A stretch of DNA of 64,000 bases from Bromus sterilis (GCA_950022295.1 OX465595.1:435358270-435422269), one strand, 5' to 3'. Shown: positions 31,129-44,214, numbered from the stretch's first letter. The notes: generated from the sequence alone by a model not told the origin. A program made the numbers and translations.

Positions 31129-33493
31129 TGAAAGGACGTGGATGTCACCTAGAGGGGGGGGGGGGGTGAATAGGCACTTAAAATAATTACGATTTAGGCT
31201 TGAACAAATGCAGAATAAAACTTAGCGTTTAATTTGCCAAGCAAGAAACCTAAATAAGCTAGGCTCAACTATGTGCACCAACCATTTATACTAAGCAAGA
31301 TAAACAACTATGTGATAGCAAGATATATAAAAAAGCACTATGGCTAACACAAAGTAGGTGCACAAGTAAATAGGCTGACTAGATAAACAACCTAAGGGGC
31401 AAGCAATGCAACAATAATATGAGCAAGCACAAGATAAACAAGGTAATAAGCTTGCTCAAAGTAAGGGTAGAGATAACCGCAAGTGGAGCCGATGGAGACA
31501 AGGATTTGTTACTGAAGTTCCTTCTCTTGCGAGAAGTACGTCTCCGTTTGGAGAGGGTGTGGAGCACAATGCTCACACGAAGCCAACGAGGGACACCCTA
31601 TTTCTCCTCACGCTCTCACCAATGCAAGATGTCGTGATTCCACTATAGGACACTTGAGGGCGGTCACCGAACCCATACAAACGGCGACCCTTGGGGGCGG
31701 TCACCGAACCCGTACAAATGCTTGGGGCTATCTCCACAACCGAATTCGAGGCTCCCATAGCGTCCCGAAGCTTTACACTACAATGATTGAGCTCCGCAAC
31801 AACAAGCATCTAGGGGCCAACGCACCCAAGAGGAAAAAGCTCTAGAGTGCCAATGCACTCAAGAGTACAACCTCAAGAGTGCCAATGCACTCAAGAGTAT
31901 AAGCTCTAGAGTGTCAATGTACTCAAGAGTAAGAATCTTCTCAACTTCACTTTCTACAACGAATCCTCGGAGAGAACTCAAACCAATGCACCAAATGCAA
32001 TGGAAAGAGCACACAAAGTGCTCAAGTCCCCCACTCTCAAATTCCACCAAAGCAAGAAAAACTATGGAGGAATATGAGAGGAATAACAAAGAGAACACCA
32101 AAGAACTCCAAGATCTAGATCCACAAGGCTCCCCTCACTTAGAGGAGAGATGAATCGGTGGAGAATGTAGATCTAGATCTCCTCTCTCTTTTCTCTCAAA
32201 AAGGAGCAAGAATCATAGGAGGGAAAGGGAGTAAGCAAGCTCAAAGAGGTCAACAATGGGGGGAAGAACTTGCACAAAACCGGTGGAGACAAAGGAGGAA
32301 GAAGACCCCTTTTATAGGTCCCCACGAAAACAGTCGTTGGAAGTCCAACAACCACGGTTACCGTGGTGCGGTACCCACCGCCCCGCGGTACTACCGAGGC
32401 CCAGTGCCGTGCCCACTACCGTTGAGTCCAGAGGATTTATAGTAGTGAGTATGGTACTAGACCACAGTACTACAGTGGTGCGGTACTACCGCACCGGGAA
32501 CGGTACTACCGCCCCACGGTACTACCGAGGCCCAGTGCCGTGCCCACTACCGTTGAGTCCAGAGGATTTACGGTAGTGAGTACGGTACTAGGCCACGGTA
32601 CTACCGTTGCACAGTACTACCGCCCTGGCAGAACCAGGGAGTCCGTGCCACATAACAGATGAACTCCAAATGAAACAGGCAAACCCTGAACTGCCACAAC
32701 TTCTGCAAATGAACTCCGATTAAGGCAAACCCAAGCTTGATGTAAATATTTAAAAGTGGCAAGGGAGAAATGCCAAAAAAACAGAGGTGTGATACCTCTA
32801 ACCAAGAAGAACTGAAAAATATCCCGCATCGAAAAACACAAGAGAAGAAGCATACGAAATCCGTTTTCGATGAACACGAGCTTGCCATGAAGAAGATCAC
32901 AAGCTCCAACACTCACAAAGAGAAAAGCCAAACAAGAACCAATAAATATGATTCCAAGGATGCAAAGGTTTGAGCTCTCCATGAACGATTCGGCCTAGCC
33001 TATAACCCGGTCTCCTAACTACCACCAAGAGACCGGTAAACTAAACACCTATCTATGTCAAACCTTTGACTTGCGCGTTGTCCACTTGAGCTTGATGATA
33101 ACGATCATGCCCGCCACAAGTTGGAACATGTTTCTTGATTCCTTCGGCTCGATGAAGACTAGTAGATTGCTCCCCCATACTCCATTATGGGTGAGCCTCT
33201 TTTAGGCACATCTTCACAAGACCATTATCACGAAATGGTCGGCAAGTTCCAAGCATATGATATCTTCGTGATGCTCCTCTTGACCTTGCACGCATCAACT
33301 TGACCAATCTTTGGATAGGTCCATGAAGAAAACCTTGGTCAACACGTATTCTGCATCTTACAACCTTGAAGCCAACATATGATCTTCAAGTGTTGCCTAT
33401 GGACAAACCTTAAAGTATAACTCAAGGAAACCATTAGTACATAAAGTTTGCCATCAATTACCAAAACCAAACATGAGGGCACATGCCCTTTCA
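31129..33493 (-). mobile_element. Solo LTR (2365 bp), unclassified LTR retrotransposon
   Basis: Minus strand TGAAAGGGCATGTGCCC at 33493 to ...GTCCTTTCA at 31129, with GTCTC duplicated on both sides (31124-31128, 33494-33498). TG...CA ends with a 5-bp duplication and no internal gag/pol fit a solo LTR left by recombination. A partial copy in the other orientation lies at 37988-38849. It contains a G13 tract near 31154 and a palindrome-rich array at 32340-32640. No open frame in it looks like a gene. Confidence 0.8.
32340..32640. repeat. Palindromic CGGTAGTACCG-type array with 131-bp duplication
   Basis: Many copies of CGGTACTACCG and related self-complementary units. A longer segment starting ACTACCGAGGCCCAGTGCCG occurs at 32390 and again at 32521, period 131 bp. 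Confidence 0.85.
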
Positions 33494-33498
33494 GTCTC

Positions 33499-34089
33499 CT
33501 CTCCTAACTAATTTGCTATGATTAGAGGTACCTATAACCAACTTTTGGTTTTGGTCCCTAGTCCACCTAGCGTGACATGTAAAGGGATCGTGCCCATCTG
33601 GGAAGACACACACGCGTACGGGAAACATACCAATGACTCCTAACAACTGATCCTAAAATGATACTTGATGGATCAGAAGACCATTATATCGATGACCACC
33701 GCAGGGATGTGCCGGTGGCATCTTCTTCGGAGGCATTTCTCCAACGGGATGGGCTACCCACTGATGATTTTCGCAAGCCAAGTTTAGTCCCTAACCGCAA
33801 AAGATCTGTTCTGATCTTGAGCTTTTATTCTAACAATGGTATCATGAGCACGCTTGATCTCAAATAGAACCCAAATTAGGCCTAAACAGATGTTAATTGT
33901 AGAGGTTAGTGGCCTAATTGATCTCTGGTAGCACCTAATGACCATGTACTTTTAGTAACTCAAGATTAATCGTAATGCCATGTTTTAGTCTAATCCGCAA
34001 TAGATTAAAGTACTTGAAGTAATTAAGATCTAGTGATGTTTAAGTTACTGATCATGATTAATATTTAAGGTTAATGTTCTATGGTCATT
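33499..34089. other. Intergenic, no gene recognised
   Basis: Contains one plus-strand frame of 69 codons (33658-33867, MILDGSEDHYIDDHRRD...) with no recognised domain. It could be a remnant of a larger coding sequence. Confidence 0.35.
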
Positions 34090-34709
34090 GTTAATTGCCG
34101 CAGAGCTTGGATCATGAAGATCCAAAAGATAAGGCCTCAACCTTATGAGTAAATAAATTAATGCCCAACAGGCTAAGCCAGGGAGGATCTTGAAATCCAA
34201 TGCCTAAAAAACCTTAGTTTCTTCCACACCCAAGAATGGTGGTGCCGATAAGAATGGACTAGAATTTTCCATCAAGAGGTTTTACTCGATGATCTCAAGG
34301 AAGACCCGAAGAACCCCGAGGCTATGAACATGAAGTTAAGGAAGCAATCATGCCTTCTGAAGTGGAGAAAAGGGAACACGTTTAACTCTACAAGGACAAT
34401 TACTATTTTTTTATTTTGGGTAGTTGACGAAGATGAATTCATTGAAATAGTATTGAAATATTTTTGTTTGGCCAGTTATAGGTAACAAACTAATGCAAGT
34501 GTGAATTTACAACAATAATTTACCATATGTGGAAATAATGTAATTAAAAGGAAATTATTGGCATTATATTCTTAATAAATATGTTTACAACTGAAAACAT
34601 TGCAATTGTGACAAGAAAATATGCATCCAAATGATTACCAAAAAGTTTCCCAAGAAAATTTCATGTTAACTAAGCATGAATTCATAGCCCAACTCTTATT
34701 TACTGGCGC

Positions 34710-34937
34710 TTAGCGCGCTTCATGTTGTCGACCAACTTGCACGTCAAAGAGGCCGGGGCGCTTGCAAACAAGGCAGAAGGGGAACTCCTCCTTATTCACC
34801 AAGCAGTACACATAGCAGCGCTGGCAGGCCCCGAGCACCATCCGATTTTTCTCCACACCGCCCGTGCAGTTGTCAGTTGACACGCAAGAACTAGGAGACG
34901 ATGAGCCAGTGCTATTTTGTTCATGGACGTTCTCCAT
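34710..34937 (-). CDS. Small CxxC zinc-ribbon protein, GIR1-like (75 aa), paralogue
   Basis: MENVHEQNSTGSSSPSSCVS is nearly identical to the start of the 6939 gene. The middle has a few extra residues (GGVEKNR), then MVLGACQRCYVYCLV...EEFPFCLVCKRPG keeps both CxxC pairs (CQRC, CLVC). The C terminus differs. The ATG at 34937 is chosen by conservation with the paralogue; the longer frame to 34994 reads through the intron acceptor. As for the paralogue, a transcriptional co-repressor role is possible by resemblance only. Retention of the zinc ligands despite other changes suggests selection acted after duplication. Confidence 0.6.
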   Translation of the reverse strand: MENVHEQNSTGSSSPSSCVSTDNCTGGVEKNRMVLGACQRCYVYCLVNKEEFPFCLVCKRPGLFDVQVGRQHEAR

Positions 34938-34983
34938 GTAAAACCTATCACCCTTTTTCACTTCTAGAGACAAGAGGTCCAAC

Positions 34984-35072
34984 CTACAAATCAATAGTAA
35001 TCAGAAGATCAATGGTTATATAATCAGCTTTGCACAATTCAAAACATACAAGTAAGGATAAATGGTGTTTAC
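34984..35072 (-). other. 5'UTR intron of paralogous small gene
   Basis: GTAAAC donor at 35072 and TTTGTAG acceptor ending at 34984, 89 bp. It is the counterpart of 6801-6892. Confidence 0.65.
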
Positions 35073-35131
35073 CTAAATGTTTAGAAGATGATAAGAGGAT
35101 ATGAGGGGAGTGGTTTTGTTGTGAGGGACTC

Positions 35132-35154
35132 GGGGGGGGGGGGGGGTTATATAG
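35132..35154 (-). promoter_or_regulatory. TATA box and C15 tract of paralogous small gene
   Basis: CTATATAA (35154-35147) is followed on the minus strand by a run of 15 C (35146-35132) and then the pyrimidine-rich leader. The other paralogue has no homopolymer there. Confidence 0.6.
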
Positions 35155-35199
35155 AGATGTAGAGGGGAGAACTAAATGCCTTCGTATATCTGGTATTCA

Positions 35200-35889
35200 A
35201 TCCGCTATCTTCATTGGTGAAATCTATTGATTTCTTCATTTATTGCTCTATCAACGATCTTCGAATGTATAGTTGCTATTTTGGAAATTAATTAATGAAT
35301 TATGTGAGATTTTAAAAGGTTTTGATGTTCTAGCATTAATAGATTATATAAACAATAATGTAAATTCCTTCGAGTGTTTATTCACGACAAGTACATCAAT
35401 CGACAACAGTTATTAGCAAGCATGGTGTATATTTCATCATTATTTTATATTTTTTGTGACAATGTCCTTCATATATATGGAATAATTGGAACTTTTATAA
35501 CATCATTCAATGTGATTCGAAAGAATAGAGGTTTTAATGTAAATATATTTGCGAATATTTCATCAAGCCTCATTTTATTAGACTCATTAGGATAAGCCAC
35601 ATACTTTTGAACTAAGGTTCTCTTTATTTACCATGTTCATGATTGCTTATATTTCTTACTGTTTCACTTACCTTTTTAAGTCTCTTCTTCTTCTTCTTCT
35701 TGTTATTGTTCTTGGTCTACTTCTTCTTGTTGTTTTTCTACTTCTTAGTCTACTTCTTCTTATTCTCCTTCTTCTTCTTGTTCTACTTCTTATTATTATA
35801 TTATATTTCCAGGTTCATTATTAATGATTTACATTTCTGTGTTATAACTGCTATGGCTTATACAGAAGATTGCAAAGTGCATGTTAATG
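35200..35889. other. Intergenic with TTC-rich stretch
   Basis: AT-rich upstream flank of the paralogue. 35675-35805 is a degenerate (TTC)n/(CTT)n run that yields leucine- and phenylalanine-rich frames; these are not genes. Confidence 0.6.
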
Positions 35890-37530
35890 ATTTTTGAAGG
35901 AAAACCTATATGCATGTGTGGAGATATAAACACAAAGTGTTCCTAGTCTCGCCTATAAGATTAGACCATCTGTTTAAGATGGTTATGTTTTCCTGATCAT
36001 GGGCATTAGATATGTCTGTAACATATAGGAGAACATTCATAACAGAACACGGGTGTTGAACCGACCCAATTGTATGATTTACTTTGAGATTGCATTGCCA
36101 TCGTGTTATCAGTAATATCATCAAAAGTTAGCATATGCTTGCATCCCTAAAGACCATGATGAATGTTGAGTACCTTCATGTCGGAAGGTGGACCTTGAAT
36201 CTATCTAACGTTATCTGTAACTAGTTGCAATAACGGTAATTCTCAGGTGCACTAGAAAAGTATGTTGTTGAGGGACTTGATAGTTCAAGTTGGGAATTTG
36301 CTCCTCTGAAGAGGGAGAGATATTCTTTGATCCCTCTTAGTATTACGGTATCCAACATCGTCTAGACAGACACCTTGTGAATTGATTACGGGGATATCAG
36401 AATACGGGAAAGAGAAAAGAGAACAAAACTGATAACATGATAACTTGGTATAGTGACTCAAGGGTTGATCACACGAATACCTAGATTATCTCACCTCAGG
36501 TTTGTAAATTATCGTGAAGCAATGGGATTGGCATTTTGACTAACATTTCACTCGAATATTATTCGTGTAGATGCGGGAACCATTATAGGTGTTCATGGCT
36601 CCGCTATTGCTTATTGTTCTCAAAAAAGTAAGTTTCTGGTTCATGTCTGCATTCTACTGAACCTATGGGGTCACACACTTAAAGGTGTTTGATTTTTTGT
36701 GTGTAAGAGCGATAGGAGCATGTCTCCGTCAAACGAGAAAAGTTTCGAAGTGATTGAGATATGATTGGAGAGAAAACCGAAACCGTTTCGAAGAACCAGA
36801 AGAGTTCCAGAAGGGTTTTCAAGAAAACCAAAAGTCTTCAAAAGTTTTTGAGTGGTCCAAACTTATTATAAATGTGTTTATAATGAATTTAGAATATTTT
36901 TAGATAAAACAAATGGGTTGATCCCCTCTTGGAAGGCCCAACTGGGGAGCACCCAATTGGGCCTAAGCCCCATAAGGGGGCACATGTCCCTAGGGGGCAC
37001 ATGCCCCTAGTGGCATACCCTAGACGGGGGCGCATGCCCCCAAGGGAAAACCCTAGATGGGGGTGTGGCCCCCTAGGAGGCGCCGCCCCCTAGGTTTTCC
37101 CATCCTCCAATTTGGTGCCTTCCCCTCGCATTATAAATAGATGGGGAGGCGCAACCCTTCAAGACACAATTTGGTCATACAGCGGGTTGTCACTCCCTTC
37201 CTATATTAGATCTACACTATTATCTCTCGAAGGGCTGCTCCTCCCTTCTCTACTCACTGGAGGCGCCAAGCTCTAGACGGTGAAGCTCTGCCCGATCAAC
37301 TTCACCCTACGTATGGACTAGCCTTGGAGATATCATATGTTCGATCTTTGTTCAAGTGGCTTCACTTGAATCTAGTTCAAGGGACCTATCGTGGGAAAGT
37401 CACGGTAGATGTCCGAAGAGTCGGACTTGACATGGGACCTTCGCTGCGAGATGGATATGAGGAGAGAGTCGGCATGAACAAGAGACTCGACGATTTATCT
37501 AGGTTTCATCCCCTCTTTGTCTCGAGGTAA
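35890..37530 (+). repeat. Decayed Copia LTR (Angela/WIS-related)
   Basis: Contains landmarks in the order of a Triticeae Copia LTR: GTGTTCCTAGT, GATGGTTATGTTTTCCTGATC, a CTGAACCTATGGGGTCACACACTTAAAG block, repeated GGGGGCACATGCCCC segments, a TATA box (TATAAATAG about 37132) and a GC-rich leader. The same ordered blocks occur in the LTRs at 49418-51111. The ends are not clear. A 68-codon frame at 37324-37530 lies in the leader and is unlikely to be a gene. Confidence 0.55.
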
Positions 37531-37987
37531 AAGCCTACTCCTGCTTATTATTATTATGGGTTCCGACTCTCTGAATAGAAGAGTCGGTGGATCGGTTACA
37601 GGTGAGCTGGATCATAACCTTAGTCTCGAGGAGATCTAGGTCACGCCGAAAAGTGTCTAGTCCTATCGTGGATTAAGATTGTTCTGACCATGGATCCCGT
37701 GGACCTCGACTTATAATGGCGCCGGGTCCCGATGTTCCGCGAGTCCGACTCCGACACAAGGTGGAGTCCTATTCTACTTTACAAATATGCTACTGCTATA
37801 CAAGGTAAGTCGGATTCCTTCTACGCCTTCGATCTTCTTGCCTTGCACAACCGGCTCGTGGCCGGGTCTTCTTTTGTGGGCCTTTCCTTAAGTAAGTCGG
37901 CCCGCAGATTCTAATGCCGGGTTATGGGCTTGGTCCCTCCCTCCCCCCCCGACATTAGCCCCCGGGATTGATGTGATGATTCAGTCT
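37531..37987. other. Unclassified repeat-like sequence
   Basis: GC-rich stretch with GAGTCCGACTCCGAC and CCCCCCCGACATTAGCCCC, suggestive of a retroelement internal or LTR remnant, but no termini were found. Confidence 0.3.
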
Positions 37988-38849
37988 TGAAAGGGCATGT
38001 GCCCTTATGTTTGGTTTTGGTAATTGATGACAATATTTATGGACTAATGGTTTCCTTGAGTTATACTTTAAGGTTTGTCCATAGGCAACGCTTGAAGATC
38101 ATATGGTGGCTTCAAGGTTGTAGGATGAAGATTTCGTGTTGACCAAGGTGTTCTTCATGGAGCTATCCAAAGATTGGTTAAGGTGAGGTGTGCAAGGTCA
38201 AGAGGAGCATCACGAAGATATCGTATGCTTGGAGCTTGCCGACCATTTGGTGATAATGGTCGTGTGAAGATGTACCTAAAAGAGGCTCACCCATAATGGA
38301 GTATGGGTGAGCTATCTACAAGTCTTCATCGAGCCGGCGGAATCAAGGAAGATGTTCCAACTTGTGGCGGGCATGATCGTCATCATCAAGCTCAAGTGGA
38401 TTATGCGCAAGACAAAGGTTTGACTAGATAGGTGTCTAGTTTACCGGTCTCTTGGTAGTAGTTAGGAGACCGTGTTATAGGCTAGGCCGAGTCGTTCGTG
38501 GAGAGCTCAAACCTTTTGCATCCTTGGCATCATCTTTATTGGTTCTTGTTTGGCTTTTCTCCGTGTGAGTTTTGGAGCTTGTGGTCTTCTTCATGACAAG
38601 CTCTTTTTCATCGAAAACAGATTTCATATGCGTCTTCTCTTATGTTTTTCGATGTGGGAGATTTTGTCGGGTAGTCTCGGTTAGAGGTTTCACACCTCTA
38701 TTTGTTTGACATTTCTCCCTTGCCACTTCTAAATATTTCGTTAGATTTCCATCAAGCTTGAGTTTGCCTTAATCGGAGTTCATTTGCAGAAGTTGTGGCA
38801 GTTCAGGGTTTGCCTGTTTCATTTGGAGTTCATTTGTTATGTGGCATGG
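37988..38849 (+). repeat. Truncated LTR of the same family as 31129-33493
   Basis: Begins TGAAAGGGCATGTGCCC at 37988 and follows the solo LTR, in the opposite orientation, for about 860 bp to GTTATGTGGCATGG. It is then cut by the 3' LTR end of a Gypsy element at 38850. The remainder should lie beyond the nested insertions, outside the window. Confidence 0.8.
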
Positions 38850-40418
38850 TGCTTGACGGCTTCTCACCCCCTTCGTTGGTTACCCCAAGTGGAGGGTTGA
38901 GATGTAGTGCAGCAGCAGTTTTCCCTCGGTGAAGATACCAAGGTTTGTCTCCAGCAGGACTCCAGAGATGATAAGTAGGTGTCAGCGGCGCAACTGACGC
39001 GGACCTGCACACAGACACATATAACTTTGTTCCCAACGAAGTTCAGAGAGGTTGTCAATCTCTCCGGTCTTGTTGTTTACAAAGGATAAAACGCAAGGGA
39101 TAATAATAGCAACTTGAAAGTAAATGCAGAAAAGTAAATATAGCGTGGAAACAATGATAAGGATATGGACCGGGATACGTGATGTTCTCTAGTGATGTCT
39201 CTCTCCCAAAAGACGATAAAATTGCTATGCGAGGTAAACAAATTACAGAAAGGCAATTGACAGGATTATGAAAGCACCACAATGCTAACTATGCTACAGA
39301 AGAAAGGAAGAGGTTCAAAAGCACAGGCAGTACGCCAAGGTAAGTAGACCTAAATCCATCTGCATCTACTACTAATCATCCACCTTGAGATATCTATCCA
39401 GAACATCTCGCTGGTATTAAGTTGCGAGCCCCACCCAAAGTGTAAACCCAAAGCAACAGACAACTGCATTAAAAAGAACTCTGCGTAAAGTAAACAATCC
39501 TTGTAACCGCGGTTACAAGCACCGTTGTTTTCCCCCTTGTGGCAACAACACATCCCCTAGACTCATGTTTCTGTCACTCAAGCGTGTCATCGGGGGGCAT
39601 GAACCCACAATCTAGCACAACGCTCCCTCTTGGAGTCACTACCTACTACTTAGCTACTGATAAAATATATTACTCTATCACAATCTGAACATAATCTCAT
39701 AATCCATCAGATCCTATCAAACTCAACATAGCAATAGCAGAAATATTACAAAGGTGCCTCGATCATGTTGGGCAGCTCACGAGGTCTAAACAATGAAGAT
39801 CAAAGAGGGGAGGAGAACATCACATAGCTACTGATCACGGACCCATGATCCAAGGAAAACTACTCACGAGACATCCGGTGAGCATCCATGGTGGAGAGGA
39901 GACTCCCGGAGGTCAATCCTCCCTCCGGCAGGGTGCCGGGAAGAGGTCTTCTGGTGCTCCCGATCCTCGGAAGTGCGGCGGCGGCGGAACAGAGTCGAGT
40001 TCGCGGAATAGGGTTCTCCCTCTGGGGTTTTCCCGTGACGGGGGATAAATAGGCGAAAGGGGGCAGCCAGAGGTGGGCCAGGGGGCCCAGGCGCCCCCTG
40101 GCGCGGCCAGGGGTGGGGCCGCGCTGGGTGGCCGCCTGGGCCTCCTGGCTCCCCTCTGGCCCCTCCCGGGCTCTTCTCGAAGCTTCCGTCACGCTGATTT
40201 TTTATCTGAATTTCCCCGAATTTTTCTGGCACTTTTTATATGGGGGAAAACTGAAATAGAAAAACAGCAGAAAACAGGAACTGGCACTGGGGTGCACTGA
40301 GTTAATAGGTTAGTCCAAATATGATCAAAAGTGTATGAAAGTGTATCTAGATCATAGCAATATCACACAAAACATGCATGGAGCAAGCAGAAATTATAGA
40401 TACGTTTTGGACGTATCA
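38850..40418 (-). repeat. 3' LTR of second Sabrina-like element (1569 bp)
   Basis: TGATACGTCC at 40418 to ...AAGCA at 38850 on the minus strand. It is about 50 bp shorter than the LTR at 1947-3568; part of the difference is a gap near 39655. The polypurine-like AAGCTTGGGGATG directly precedes it. Confidence 0.85.
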
Positions 40419-43200
40419 ACATCCCCAAGCTTAATTCCTGCTCGTCCTCGAGTAGGTAAATGATAACAACATAATTTCTGTGGTGACATGCTAACAACAA
40501 TATAAGAACTTTGAAAAGTAAAGCAATCAAGGTTAGAGATTCAATTCAAGTCATAAAAGGCAAGAGTCTATATTAGCATTGAAACAAGTAACAAAAGAAC
40601 AAAAGGTGCAAGAGCTCTCGCTGTCCGTGACTCGAATGTCTCCAAATGGTGTTTGCGTGTAAGAAGGGGGATAGGGAATACGAGAAAAAAGTATTTTTGT
40701 GTTGAGAACTCAATCTACTAAAGTTTCACACTTGGTCTTTTTTGGAATCTTATCTTGACTCGTCCCGAGACCACTAGCCAGGTACAAGTCAATTTGATCA
40801 ACTCCTTTTCGATATTTCGAGCACTCATGCAATGGATGAGCGTAAGCACGAGAGTTGACACTTAAGATGGCAAAGAGAGAAGTACGGTGGAGGAGGAAGA
40901 CAAAAAGGATGAGAAAGGCTCACATCAATGAGGACAATCATAGGCAAGGGATGCCAAATGATAGATATGATGTGAGGAGTAGGGATTGCCATGCAACGGA
41001 TGCACATACGAGTTAGGAAGCTCTCCAATGGAACTAATGGGGGTGCATCTAACTTGCTCGCTCATGAAGACCTAGAGCTCTTTTGAGGAGGCTCATCCTT
41101 GGAATATGCAAGCCAAGTTCTATAGTGTGAAGGTCCCCACATAGCTATATGCATAATGATCATCTCTATGGAGTACAAGGATATAAAGGGAGTACTAGTG
41201 TGGATCTCTCAAAAGGATAGTAGTGTTGCCCCTTTCTCTCTTTTTATTTCTTTTTTCTCCTTTTTCTATTTTTTTGTATTTTTTTGGTGGCCTCAATGGC
41301 TCTTTCTATTTAACTCTCATTTGTCCTCTTTGGGATCTTTTAATGTGTCCACTTTGGGATCTTTTCCTCACTTAAGGGCAACACTCTATTTTACAAGAAG
41401 GTATAGGAAATCTTCACACTTTACAAGGTACTCAAAATCATAAAGAAGATGTAACTATCATGATGTATGCAATGTATGTCGCTGCCAGTGTAGCAGGAAC
41501 ATGTATGACATGAAGATCAAGTCATGAAGAGGTGGAAGTTGCATGGCAATGTAACTCGGAAAGGCTATGGAATGCCTTGATAGGTAGGTATGGTGGCTGT
41601 TTTGAGGGAAGATATAAGGAGGTTTATGATGACAGAGCGTATCATGCCAAGGGTTTGGAAGTACCGGCGAAGGTGGACACCAACTCTCGGAGTGAGAAGA
41701 AGGCAATGCACGACACGGGAAAGGCTAGCAAAATATGGGAAGGTGGAAGTGTCAACTCTCAATACTTACATTAGTCCGAAGAACTCATGCACTTATTATC
41801 GGTAACTCTCAATCTAATAAGGAGGTTCACAAAGAGACAAGTACCCCGAGGAGGAGTGTATGGGGGTTTGGTTATCCTTGCGCATCCTCGACTCATGGAA
41901 CGTGAGTGTACTCTAATATTCGACTCCTCAGAAGAGTAGTGATCCATCTAGTAGCTAGAGTTCTCAACTAGTTTTGTAGGTTTTGAAAATAAACACGGAT
42001 TGCCCAAAATACGACACCTATCACTATTAGGAAAGAGCTCTTGACACCAAAAGTTCAAACATTACTCACATCAATACCTCAAAACTATTGCAAGCTACTA
42101 CTAAAATTAAATAGCAACCTCAATTACCTACTTTCAAGACAAGACACAACTCAGTGCAACAACCAACTCTCTTAACAAGATAAACATGAAAACTAAAGAG
42201 AGTTCCATCAACAAACTAAAACAAAAGCCAAGACTCTTGCTAAAGACAAACTAAAACTAAGACTAAACATGGCAGTAGCTATGAAAAGATAAAGAACACA
42301 CAACAGCAAATAGATAGGCAGGAAAAATCCTATGATGTGTTCTAAATTTTGAAAGTGAAGCGTGTTTCTCTCCCACACAAAGTAAGAAAGGATCTAACTT
42401 GTTATGAACAGCAAGAAAAGCTAAAGAAAACTAAAAATAAAACCTAAGAGCGAGACGCTCCAAGCATAGCACATAACGCATGAAGTGATAAAAATATAGT
42501 GAGACGAAGGACGAACTGATGATTGTTGATGGAGAAGGGGATGCACGGGGGCATACCCAAGCTTAGACGCTTGAGTCTCCTTGAATATTTATTGGGGATG
42601 CATGGGGGCATCCCCAAGCTTGAGCGCTTGACACTCCTAGATCTTCTTTCATCATCTTCCATCGCACACTTGAAAACTCCCTTCATACATAACTCATCAC
42701 AAGCTGATTAGAGAGGTTAGTACCCTTAATAAATAATTTTTTTCCACTGGATATAAAGATATTCTTGAAGAGCTACTGTTTCTCAAGAGTGCTAAAAAGT
42801 TTTTGCAAAGAAAAAGAAAGCTTAAGGTTTGCAAAAGTTAGGAGAGACAAAACGTGGCATAATCTGTGAAAAACAGAACAGCAGATAGTAAAGAATTTTG
42901 TAGGGGTACTTCTGCAACTCAAATAAAAAAACTCAGAACATACGGAAGTTTCGTAATTGTATAGAGGATACTGTGTAAAATATTTAGCTCAAAAAGATGA
43001 ACTAGGATTTTTCTGTAATTTTTCTGGTCCCGAGGACAGAATCTGTTTTCTGGACAGCATGTCACAACTTTTACTTCCCTTGCCGTAAGAGGCTATAACT
43101 TGGCACAAAGCTGAAAAATAAATATACAATGATGTTGCTACAGAAGTAACAATTATCAAGACACAACAAAAGCAAAAAGAAAACTCCTAAATTCGTTGCG
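40419..43200 (-). other. Non-coding 3' interior of the Sabrina-like element
   Basis: About 2.8 kb without a convincing frame. It includes the 57-bp hairpin duplication at 42537-42640 and the ~430 bp (42775-43205) missing from the copy at 1-3568. 41225-41340 is T- and C-rich. Confidence 0.6.
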
Positions 43201-43255
43201 GGATGCCTCCCGAAAGCGCTTCTTTAAAGCCATTAGCTAGGCATAATGCAAAAGA

Positions 43256-44090
43256 TCAAGTTGTATCAATCGAATCATTATCAAGATCATCAAAAAGCTC
43301 TTCAATTGTACAACTAGTCTTAAGAGTTCTTTCAAATAAAGGCCTAATGAAGATACTTCTATGGAGAAAACCAAAAGGCGGAAAATCAATGGAAGATTCA
43401 TTTATAAAATTATCAAAGAGAGGTATTTCTTCCAAAGTTTTCACGGTTTCAACTTCTTTGGCAATAGGTGGCTTATTTTTAGGCCGGGGAACCTTAGGGA
43501 CATAATTGAACTTAGGTTCCCTTCTTGCCGAGGTCGCAACCTTTTTTGGTTTGATTGAGGAGAAAGTAGTTCCTAGAGTATTAATGATTTCCTCAATCTT
43601 ATCTATCCTAGAAGGATCCGTATCACGGGATTTGATGACCTCAAAGGTTTTAATAATTTTCAGCATGGAGCTATCAAGCCTATTCAAATTCCCTTGAATC
43701 TTGCGATCCAACTCATTTATCCTAGTTATACTTGGTATGTCTAACTCTATCTTTTCAAGTTTCTTCATAATATGAGATAGAGTTATATCTTCTTGCATGC
43801 TAACAATAGGGGGATTTCCAACAAGATTTTCAATAACATTAAGAGACTCCCAAGTCGGGGCTTCTAGAAAATTCCCATTGATAGTAGTGTCTAATATGAA
43901 CCTATTCCAAGGAGTAATCCCTACATAAAAATTTCTAAGCAGGATAGTAGTGGATTGCTTCTTGGTGGCTTTTCTATGAGAATCATTAATTCTATACCAA
44001 GCATCTTTTAAACTTTCTCCACCTTTTTTTTAAAGGTGAGAACCTCTGTCTCAACAAAGGCAGAAGGGCCAGACATAATGACAACTAGCA
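43256..44090 (-). pseudogene. Truncated Gypsy gag-like region
   Basis: The minus strand reads AWYRINDSHRKATKKQSTT then broken frames, then an open frame 43798-43256 (180 aa, MQEDITLSHIMKKLEKIELD...). The latter has a coiled-coil-like start and a basic middle (KPKKVATSARREPK). This matches the part of Gypsy gag after the capsid core. The capsid core is mostly deleted and no zinc knuckle or pol follows. Confidence 0.6.
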
Positions 44091-44214
44091 AGATAAATAT
44101 TTTTTTTGTAAATTTTGATAAAAGACACAAAGATAAAAACTGAAAGATAAACTAACAAGACTAAAAAACAAAGGTAAAGGGTAGTGTGCAACTCCCCTAT
44201 CTTAGCACTTGGAG

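Larger units (their letters stand above)
34090..35190 (-). repeat. Inverted copy of the small zinc-ribbon gene segment
   Basis: The minus strand matches 6600-7740 from the leader through the 5'UTR intron, coding region, 3' flank (TGTAAACATATT, ACTTGCATTAGTTTGTT) and the downstream fragment. The copies are in opposite orientation about 27 kb apart and are diverged throughout. Confidence 0.75.

Noticed and set aside
35633..35897. Leucine/phenylalanine-rich frames that look like membrane proteins
   Set aside because: They arise from a degenerate TTC/CTT repeat.
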